This document shows positions 1 through 5,261 of a stretch of DNA of 5,261 nucleotides, in pieces. Numbering within the stretch: the first letter of the stretch is position 1; every line of letters starts with the position of its first letter. The DNA comes from Euryarchaeota archaeon UBA169. GTDB taxonomy: Archaea > Thermoplasmatota > Poseidoniia > MGIII > CG-Epi1. Made by a program: the position numbers and the translations under genes. The stretch covers positions 1-5,261 of the forward strand of contig DAEH01000062.1 of the NCBI GenBank assembly GCA_002497685.1. The letters run 5' to 3'. The notes below the pieces were generated by a model. The model was not told where the DNA came from, did not search any database, and saw only the letters and a program-made list of their open reading frames with translations.

Positions 1-138
1 GGTATTGTTTCTGAAAATACTGAAATCGATGAAAAAGAAAAAATTAGAGCTTCAGCTGAAAGGTTAGGTATTGATACGGCTGGAATGGACGTATCTGAGA
101 TTAAAAATGCAATGTTGAATGAACTGTCCAATGAATAA
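1..138 (+). CDS. 3' end of an unidentified protein (partial)
   Basis: Frame 1 is open from the left edge to a TAA at 136-138 and gives the last 45 residues of a protein whose start lies outside the window. The tail is charged and looks helical. It begins GIVSENTEIDEKEKIRASAE and includes ERLGIDTAGMDVSEIKNAML before ending in NELSNE. It contains no cysteine, no membrane segment and no motif I recognise. Codon choice (GAA, AAA, ATT and GGA rich) matches the genes downstream, which supports it being real coding sequence of the same genome. It is on the same strand as the next gene but separated from it by 62 bases that contain a possible promoter, so it probably belongs to a different transcription unit. 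I cannot assign a function. Confidence 0.75.
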   Translation, partial: GIVSENTEIDEKEKIRASAERLGIDTAGMDVSEIKNAMLNELSNE

Positions 139-162
139 ACTAGAATAAGATTAGTACTATGT

Positions 163-177
163 AAAAAGTTTGATATA
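163..177 (+). promoter_or_regulatory. putative archaeal BRE/TATA promoter for the large surface protein gene
   Basis: A purine run AAAAAG (163-168, BRE-like) is followed directly by TTTGATATA (169-177, TATA-box-like). The centre of the TATA-like element lies about 27 bases before the ATG at 201. Archaeal transcription usually starts about 25-27 bases downstream of the TATA centre, so the predicted start is at or within a few bases of that ATG, meaning a leaderless or nearly leaderless mRNA. No Shine-Dalgarno sequence is obvious before the ATG, which fits. The match is to a short, degenerate consensus in AT-rich DNA, so chance is a real alternative. Confidence 0.4.
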
Positions 178-200
178 GTTAGTTACAGAAATGAGAGTGT

Positions 201-3200
201 ATGCATTCAGCAAAAGTTTTAGTCTTGGCGATGCTCTTTTTGTTATCTGGTGCACTTCCGCTAATTACAGTTGAAGCTGCTAATGAAGAACGTAGAGATA
301 CAGATAAAGGTTATATTAGTGAAAAATGGAGAGCGGGAATAGGTACAGGTATTGGTGCACTGAACTCAATTAAAAGTGCTGATATCGATGCTGATGGTGA
401 AGATGAATTAGTTTTTGGTAATGCTCAAGGATTTGTACACATTCTGGATTGGGATTCTGAAACTGAAGGTTGGGCTGAAAAATTTCATACCATTGATATG
501 GGAGGTGCCGTTAAAGGAATGGAAATCGCCCAAATCGACGATGATCCGCAGTTAGAAATTGCTATCGGATACAATTGGGTTTCTGACGTCGGTAAAGTAA
601 AGATCATCGATGGTGAGACTTTGCTTGCTGAAACAAACTGGTCTTCTGGCGTATCTTGGTCGCACGGCCAATGGACTGCTGGGTGGCCTTACGGAATTGC
701 AATGGGTGATCTCGATGGAGATGACGAAGCTGAAATTGCAATGGGAGATGATCGAGGATTTTTGTGGGTTGTCGAAACTGATACTCCTGAACTATATGTT
801 GGAAGAGATATTACGCCAGATGAAACTGAATGGTACTTGGATATGAGTGCTAAAGTGGAAAAAGGAGTTGCTGATGCTTGGGGAGTTACTTTCGGTCAAT
901 TCGATGAAGACGAAGCTATGGAAGTGGCTGTCGGAACCAAAGAAGGATGGGTTGCTATTTTTGACGGTGAAACTGAAGAAATGCAATGGAAGAAAGATAT
1001 GGACAACAATGATGGGACTGATAGCTTGTGCTACAGTTTAATTGCTGCAGATTTAGACGGAGATGATATTGATGAATTGATTGTTCCTCAGCAGAATAAA
1101 ATGACTGTTTTTATCGATGGTGAAAAAGATAACTTTGTAGAAGATAACAGTGTTAAAAGCGGATACGGTCTTGCTAGTAAAAATCTATTTGGAAGCTCTA
1201 ATGAAGAATTAATTGTTGCAGATGGAAATGGTAAAATTAGAATTATGGGATTAGTTGGATCTAATCTAAATACCTACCAAGAATGGAATACGGGTTATCC
1301 AATGAACACTGGGGCTGGAATTACAGTCTCTACTAACGGCCACACTAATCCTTGGGTCATTCATGGCAGCGACTCTGGAATGGTTGTAGCTTGGGAGATC
1401 ACTTCACAAACTGAACACAGTGAAATATGGTCAACTAATTCTGATTCTAACGAAAATACACTATATTCTATTGAAGGAGGGGGGGCATACGGTGTCGCTC
1501 TTGGAAATATAGATGATGATGATACTCTAGAGATGCTTGTTGGCAGTTCTTCTGGTCGAGTTTATGCTTATGATGGAGTTACCTACGAAACTGATTGGGT
1601 TAGTCCTGTTTTAGAAAAAAATATAATGGGAATTGCGATTGGAGATCTAAACAATGATGGCGATAATGATATTGCCATATCTACTGGAAATCCTGGAGAA
1701 CCTCAGGTTGAGGGGAATGGAGGTGAAGGATTTTTGTATGTGTTTGAAAGAGACGGAACTTCATTTACACAAGCTTACAAAAGTTCAGATATTGATGCAG
1801 CTTTAGGAATTACTATTGCTGAATTAGACGGAAGCAATTATCCTGAAATCGGACTTGCTACGGGTTATCTGGAGGTAATTGATCCTACCGCTGGAACTTC
1901 TGACTTACACGGAAATGTCAGAGTATATGGATATAGTGGTTCAGGTTATAGTTCTGAATGGGAATCTAACGATTTGGGGCAAATTGTTGGAGGAATAGCT
2001 AGCGGAGATTTAGGAGGAAGTAATGATTACTTAGTTGTTGGAACTGGAGGAGATAGCCGAAATAACGCTGAAGTTTCTGGAGAAGTTCGCGTTTACAAGC
2101 ACAGTGGCGGCACCTACACTACTGATGGAACTACAATTGATGCTGACCGATACAGGCCGTATGGAATTGCTGTTGGAGATGTTGATAATGATGGAGAAGC
2201 TGAAATTGCAGTAGGGACTGGAGACTTTGGAGATTTAAAACCTACAATTACAGTGTATGAGGGCTCTTCGCACACTGTTGAATACTCAAAAACTGTAGAT
2301 ACTAGTTCTCTGTGGGGTGTAGCTATCAGCGATTTTGATAGTGATAATTTTGTTGAATTAATTTATGGAACTTCAGGAGGTGAAATTTTCCTTTATGATG
2401 GAGAAACGGAAGATTATGAATCTAAAACAAGTGCTTTATCTGGAAAAGCCGGACACTACGGCGGAATTGCAATAGCAAACATAGATAATGAAGGTCCAAA
2501 GGAAATGTTGGTTGGTAGTGAAATTTACATGTGGGTGTTTACCACTGAAGGGCAAACTGACAAACCCGATTTAGCAATTGAAGGAATTGATATTACATAT
2601 TCTCCAGAAAATCCTGATGAGGATGAAGACATTGATATTGATATTATTGTACATAATTACGGTGGAGTAAATGCCGTAGATTGGAGAGTTAAACTATACG
2701 ATGGTGATCCTGATGCAGGAGGTAAGAAAATAACTGAATATAGTTCTGATGACGATGATATCATTGCGTCAGGTGGAGGAAATATTACTATTCAAAGAAC
2801 ATGGTATGGTGTTTCTACTACTCCAGGATATCACGAAATTTATGCCGTTGCTGAAGATACTTCCCAACCAAGACAAGAAACTCGCTTCAGTAATAACAAA
2901 GATTACACTACTATTGAAATTGAAGAAATACCTAATGATAAACCTGTGATTATAGCTTCAGTAGATACAATGGTTCTATGGATTGATGAACCTGTAAGAG
3001 TCGATGCTGGTGAATCTTATGATAATGAAACGACAGATGGAAAAGCTGACAGTGAAGACGGAAATGCTGATTTAACTTATAGATATTATACCGAAAATGG
3101 TTGGACTTCTTGGGTTGCTGACTATACATGGGATATCAGTTTTTCTAGTCCAGGAAATAAAGAAATATTAGTGGCAGTTAGAGATGAAAGAAGCAAAGAG

Positions 3201-4340
3201 TCTGATGAATTTAGCGTAACTATTGAAGTAAAAGCAAATACTCAACCTACTGCGATATTATTAGCAAATGTATCTTCACCAGTGGAAATTCCCGATGGAG
3301 GATTCATAACTTTTGATGTTTCTCAATCTTTTGACCCTGATGAAAAAGCTGAGTTGGAATATAGATTTAGCTTTGGAGACAATGTTTATTCCGATTGGGT
3401 AAAAGACGGGCAAACTGTTCGCTTATACCATAATGCATTCTTTACTGGAACTAATGGTGGAGAATTACAACTTGAAAGTGGTGAAGAAGTACTTAGAAAT
3501 TCATTTGGAATAATACGCGTATTTAGATTGATTGACTCACAGTTATATGAAATAGTTGATAGTCAAAATACTGGAAAAGGATATAATTACACATTACCTG
3601 AAAATACTGAAGATAAAATATTCTATGCACAATTAATGGCTCGCGAGCTTTCTGATACTGGTGGTGATGATATTTTAGCTAGTACTTGGTCAGACCCATT
3701 ACAAGTTAAAGTATACATGCCTGAAAACATATTACCTGTCGCAATGGCAGAAGCAGGTATTTTCATAGGGGGGCAAGGAATTTTTAGTGATCGGGTAGAT
3801 TATGCAAAGACTGGTGATGAAGTAACATACTCGGCTGCAAAATCCACAGACCCTGATGGTGATGATACTACTCTAACTTATAATTGGAGAATATTAGATT
3901 CACGAGGTTCTGAAATTAATTTATTAGGCGATAAATCTATGAAATCGTTTAAGCGAACATACAATGATCCTGGCACCTACACTGCAGTACTAACTGTAAC
4001 TGATACACGTGGTGGCGTTAGTACTTGGCAGGCTGTAGTAATTGTAACTGCTGGGGCTGGATATGGAGGAAGTGTTGAAGAAAGTGGAATTCCAACTAAT
4101 AATTTGATTGGAGGGGCTGCTCTAGGTGTGCTAGCATTATTTGGCGGTGCAAGAGTTTTAAGCTCAATGAGAGGAGGAGGCGATGAATTTGAAGACATGC
4201 TCGAAGAAGAAACTGTCGTTCCAGGTCCTTTAGAATTACAATGTCCATCTTGTGGAGGTTTAATTTCTGTCACAACTGCTCAAAGGCCAATACAAGTTGG
4301 ATGCCCTATGTGTCAATCACAATTTGTTATCCGTGAATGA
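201..4340 (+). CDS. giant secreted, membrane-anchored FG-GAP/VCBS propeller protein with CARDB, PKD-like domains and C-terminal zinc ribbon
   Basis: This is a 1379-residue predicted type I surface protein. An in-frame TGA at 192-194 and the absence of another nearby upstream ATG fix the start at 201. Residues 1-26/27 form a signal peptide: weak n-region with K5, hydrophobic core 6-22, likely cut near VEA/AN. Residues about 52-784 carry about 14 FG-GAP/VCBS-type blades with Asp-rich, probably calcium-binding loops. Residues about 788-908 resemble CARDB, including a typical E-x-R-x-S-N-N ending. Residues about 914-1011, 1014-1172 and 1177-1285 are PKD/Ig-like; the last has STDPDGD and DPGTYTAVLTVTD. 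A membrane helix spans about 1301-1322. An acidic cytosolic linker and a zinc ribbon (C1348, C1351, C1368, C1371) follow. The only other cysteine is C277, so the ectodomain has no disulfides. Five N-x-S/T sequons (N146, N861, N942, N1023, N1129) could be glycosylated. No catalytic motif is visible. By family, propeller/CARDB/PKD proteins bind carbohydrate, protein or surfaces; adhesion or sensing is inference. The stop overlaps the folP start by 4 bases. Confidence 0.93.
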   Translation: MHSAKVLVLAMLFLLSGALPLITVEAANEERRDTDKGYISEKWRAGIGTGIGALNSIKSADIDADGEDELVFGNAQGFVHILDWDSETEGWAEKFHTIDMGGAVKGMEIAQIDDDPQLEIAIGYNWVSDVGKVKIIDGETLLAETNWSSGVSWSHGQWTAGWPYGIAMGDLDGDDEAEIAMGDDRGFLWVVETDTPELYVGRDITPDETEWYLDMSAKVEKGVADAWGVTFGQFDEDEAMEVAVGTKEGWVAIFDGETEEMQWKKDMDNNDGTDSLCYSLIAADLDGDDIDELIVPQQNKMTVFIDGEKDNFVEDNSVKSGYGLASKNLFGSSNEELIVADGNGKIRIMGLVGSNLNTYQEWNTGYPMNTGAGITVSTNGHTNPWVIHGSDSGMVVAWEITSQTEHSEIWSTNSDSNENTLYSIEGGGAYGVALGNIDDDDTLEMLVGSSSGRVYAYDGVTYETDWVSPVLEKNIMGIAIGDLNNDGDNDIAISTGNPGEPQVEGNGGEGFLYVFERDGTSFTQAYKSSDIDAALGITIAELDGSNYPEIGLATGYLEVIDPTAGTSDLHGNVRVYGYSGSGYSSEWESNDLGQIVGGIASGDLGGSNDYLVVGTGGDSRNNAEVSGEVRVYKHSGGTYTTDGTTIDADRYRPYGIAVGDVDNDGEAEIAVGTGDFGDLKPTITVYEGSSHTVEYSKTVDTSSLWGVAISDFDSDNFVELIYGTSGGEIFLYDGETEDYESKTSALSGKAGHYGGIAIANIDNEGPKEMLVGSEIYMWVFTTEGQTDKPDLAIEGIDITYSPENPDEDEDIDIDIIVHNYGGVNAVDWRVKLYDGDPDAGGKKITEYSSDDDDIIASGGGNITIQRTWYGVSTTPGYHEIYAVAEDTSQPRQETRFSNNKDYTTIEIEEIPNDKPVIIASVDTMVLWIDEPVRVDAGESYDNETTDGKADSEDGNADLTYRYYTENGWTSWVADYTWDISFSSPGNKEILVAVRDERSKESDEFSVTIEVKANTQPTAILLANVSSPVEIPDGGFITFDVSQSFDPDEKAELEYRFSFGDNVYSDWVKDGQTVRLYHNAFFTGTNGGELQLESGEEVLRNSFGIIRVFRLIDSQLYEIVDSQNTGKGYNYTLPENTEDKIFYAQLMARELSDTGGDDILASTWSDPLQVKVYMPENILPVAMAEAGIFIGGQGIFSDRVDYAKTGDEVTYSAAKSTDPDGDDTTLTYNWRILDSRGSEINLLGDKSMKSFKRTYNDPGTYTAVLTVTDTRGGVSTWQAVVIVTAGAGYGGSVEESGIPTNNLIGGAALGVLALFGGARVLSSMRGGGDEFEDMLEEETVVPGPLELQCPSCGGLISVTTAQRPIQVGCPMCQSQFVIRE
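354..2552 (+). repeat. about 14 tandem FG-GAP/VCBS-type beta-propeller blades (two sets of seven)
   Basis: Protein repeats inside the large surface protein follow the pattern G-I-A-x-G-D-(L/I/V)-D-x-D-x-x-x-E-(I/L)-x-(V/I)-G, then a short strand ending in V-Y-D-G-like sequence. By eye they start near residues 53, 104, 163, 226, 277, 321 and 371, then after a spacer near 429, 476, 534, 596, 653, 704 and 753. The Asp-rich loop is well kept in blades 1, 3, 5, 8, 9, 12 and 13, altered in 2, 4, 10 and 14, and largely lost in 6, 7 and 11. Fourteen blades fit two seven-bladed propellers. The segment before blade 1 (ISEKWRAGIG, 39-48) could supply the strand that closes the first ring. Repeats are divergent at DNA level. 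Other groupings such as 6+8 cannot be excluded without a structure model. Confidence 0.8.
4101..4337 (+). other. C-terminal membrane helix plus cytosolic zinc-ribbon module of the surface protein
   Basis: Residues about 1301-1322 are a glycine/alanine/leucine-rich membrane helix (NLIGGAALGVLALFGGARVL), followed by a positive residue (R1324) and a strongly acidic linker (about 1327-1338). The last 32 residues contain CPSCGG and CPMCQSQF, two CPxC knuckles with 16 residues between C1351 and C1368, the layout of a small rubredoxin-like zinc ribbon. With an N-terminal signal peptide and a single later helix, the ribbon should face the cytoplasm. It could anchor, sense or recruit an intracellular partner; the sequence does not say which. 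Confidence 0.8.
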
Positions 4341-5152
4341 GTTTAATATTAGGTAATTTAGTACTAAATGGCAAATGCCATGTGATGGGAATTCTAAACG
4401 TAACACCAGATAGTTTCTATGATGGTGGAAAACATTTTGATTTAGCCGATGTTCAAGATAGAGTAGACTCTATGGTGAAAGAAGGTGTTGAGATTATAGA
4501 TATTGGAGGCGAATCTACGAGGCCCGGATCTAAACCCGTAAATGCAGAAGAAGAATTAGAAAGAGTAATTCCTGCTATCGAATATATTTCTAATAATTAT
4601 GAAATTCCGATATCTATAGATACTCAAAAAGCTGAAGTTGCAAAAAAAGCTGTTGAAGCTGGAGCTTCTATTGTAAATGATGTTGGAGGATTACGAAATA
4701 ATGACATGATTTCTACAGTTGCTGAGATGAATGTCCCCGTCATAATTATGCATATGCAAGGTACACCTGAAAATATGCAAAAGAATCCTCAGTATGGTGA
4801 TGTGGTAGAAGATATTAAAGAATGGCTGAATGGACGAATAAAAGCCGCTAAAATGGCTGGAATCAAGCGTTCTGACATTATTGTTGATCCAGGTATTGGA
4901 TTTGGGAAAAATTTGAAGCATAATCTTGAGATTTTAGGTAGATTAGATGAATTCAAAGGAATGGCTGGCGGAGTTTTACTAGGTGCCAGTAGAAAGTCAT
5001 TCATTGGAATGATGACTGGGAATGGAGAAGGGGACAGGTTAACTGGAAGCCTATCTGCAGCTATTATGGGAGTAACGGGCGGTGTTGACATTCTAAGGGT
5101 TCACGATGTTAAGGAAACTTTAAGTGCTGTGAATGCTGTAAATTCTTTGTAA
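4337..5152 (+). CDS. folP: dihydropteroate synthase
   Basis: This is a cytosolic folate-pathway enzyme that joins 6-hydroxymethyl-7,8-dihydropterin diphosphate and p-aminobenzoate to give 7,8-dihydropteroate and diphosphate; it is the sulfonamide target. The 271-residue TIM barrel is full length for the family. The signatures appear in order: GILNVTPDSF (18-27), DIGGESTRPG (55-64), SIDTQK (93-98), NDVGG (114-118), MHMQGTPENMQ (138-148), DPGIGFGK (184-191), GASRKSF (216-222) and RVHDV (254-258). The E. coli active-site set N22, R63, D96, N115, D185, K221, R255 and H257 is matched by N21, R62, D95, N114, D184, K220, R254 and H256, so the enzyme should be active. F27 and P63 match the wild-type residues of sulfonamide-sensitive enzymes. 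The ATG lies in an ATGA overlap with the preceding stop and has no clear ribosome binding site, which suggests translational coupling. It is a stand-alone enzyme with no fused HPPK or aldolase domain. Confidence 0.97.
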   Translation: MSLILGNLVLNGKCHVMGILNVTPDSFYDGGKHFDLADVQDRVDSMVKEGVEIIDIGGESTRPGSKPVNAEEELERVIPAIEYISNNYEIPISIDTQKAEVAKKAVEAGASIVNDVGGLRNNDMISTVAEMNVPVIIMHMQGTPENMQKNPQYGDVVEDIKEWLNGRIKAAKMAGIKRSDIIVDPGIGFGKNLKHNLEILGRLDEFKGMAGGVLLGASRKSFIGMMTGNGEGDRLTGSLSAAIMGVTGGVDILRVHDVKETLSAVNAVNSL

Positions 5153-5261
5153 TGGCTGAAGGCACTGTTGTAGGATTAAACGCATTAAAGTGGTTACGAT
5201 TTCTAATTCCTGGAATCCTAATCATAGGAGGTGCTGCTTATTTTGCTCTTTTCATGATGCC
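5152..5261 (+). CDS. N-terminus of an unidentified membrane protein (partial)
   Basis: The ATG at 5152-5154 shares its A with the folP stop (TAATG). The frame stays open to the right edge for 36 full codons plus two bases. The product starts MAEGTVVGLNALKWLRFLIP and continues with a hydrophobic stretch of about 20 residues (17-36), rich in Ile, Gly, Ala and Phe: a membrane helix or uncleaved signal anchor. Basic residues K13 and R16 precede the helix, so the N-terminus probably stays in the cytoplasm. The one-base overlap with folP suggests the same transcript. There is too little sequence to identify a family. A topology protein or transporter subunit is possible, but nothing favours one over another. 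Confidence 0.7.
   Translation, partial: MAEGTVVGLNALKWLRFLIPGILIIGGAAYFALFMM

Noticed and set aside
139..200. Possible terminator, riboswitch or small RNA in the 62-base gap
   Set aside because: I found no convincing inverted repeat, T-run or conserved RNA motif. The gap is too short for much beyond a promoter.
191..274. Small overlapping open frame starting at ATG 191 (27 codons, MRVYAFSK...)
   Set aside because: It overlaps the signal-peptide region of the large gene in another frame, is very short and has no supporting context. The frame from 201 gives a convincing signal peptide and a 1379-residue product.
792..986. Reverse-strand open frame opposite the propeller region
   Set aside because: It lies wholly within well-supported coding sequence. 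Its Phe/Ser-rich composition is what the complement of GAA/AAA-rich codons gives.
354..2552. PQQ-dependent dehydrogenase or other enzymatic propeller
   Set aside because: The repeats have the FG-GAP/VCBS D-x-D-x-D-G-E pattern and lack PQQ-type tryptophan docking motifs and any visible catalytic residues.
2733..2760. Short Asp-rich tracts (GATGACGATGATATC and similar GAT repeats) as a DNA microsatellite
   Set aside because: These are Asp codon runs in acidic loops, imperfect and scattered through the gene, fully explained by the protein sequence.
3977..4273. Reverse-strand open frame of 98 codons opposite the membrane helix and zinc ribbon
   Set aside because: It is the antisense of PKD, helix and ribbon codons, low-complexity Pro/Ser/Thr rich, with no independent start signal.
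4789..5091. Reverse-strand open frame of 100 codons opposite folP
   Set aside because: It is fully antisense to conserved FolP motifs, with Pro/Ser/Ile-rich shadow composition.

Overview
The window is AT-rich and every supported gene lies on the + strand. It holds the last 45 codons of an unidentified gene, one very large secreted and membrane-anchored protein (1379 aa), a complete dihydropteroate synthase gene (folP), and the first 36 codons of a membrane protein that runs off the right edge. The only gap is 62 bases (139-200), so there is no long non-coding stretch.

The organism is most likely a marine archaeon of the Thermoplasmatota type (Marine Group II/III-like). The reasons are indirect. 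The large surface protein combines FG-GAP/VCBS propeller repeats, CARDB and PKD-like domains, one C-terminal membrane helix and a cytosolic CPxC...CPxC zinc ribbon. A BRE/TATA-like element sits at the distance expected for a leaderless transcript. None of the three visible starts has a clear Shine-Dalgarno sequence. No universal marker gene is present and folP is of the ordinary bacterial type, so this assignment is moderate confidence and a bacterial source is not excluded.

Layout: 1-138 is a 3' gene fragment. 139-200 is an intergenic region with a putative archaeal promoter. 201-4340 encodes the giant ectodomain protein: signal peptide, about 14 propeller blades (two groups of seven), CARDB, three PKD/Ig-like domains, a membrane helix and a zinc ribbon. 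4337-5152 is folP, joined by an ATGA overlap. 5152-5261 is the N-terminus of a membrane protein, joined by a TAATG overlap.

The last three genes look like one tightly packed transcription unit with probable translational coupling. Their functions have no obvious link: a cell-surface binding or sensing protein, a folate enzyme, and an unknown membrane protein. The overlap probably reflects genome compaction more than a pathway. The most interesting element is the large receptor-like protein, whose calcium-loop-rich double propeller outside the cell is tied to a zinc ribbon inside it. I see no sign of a mobile element, CRISPR array, RNA gene or defence system.
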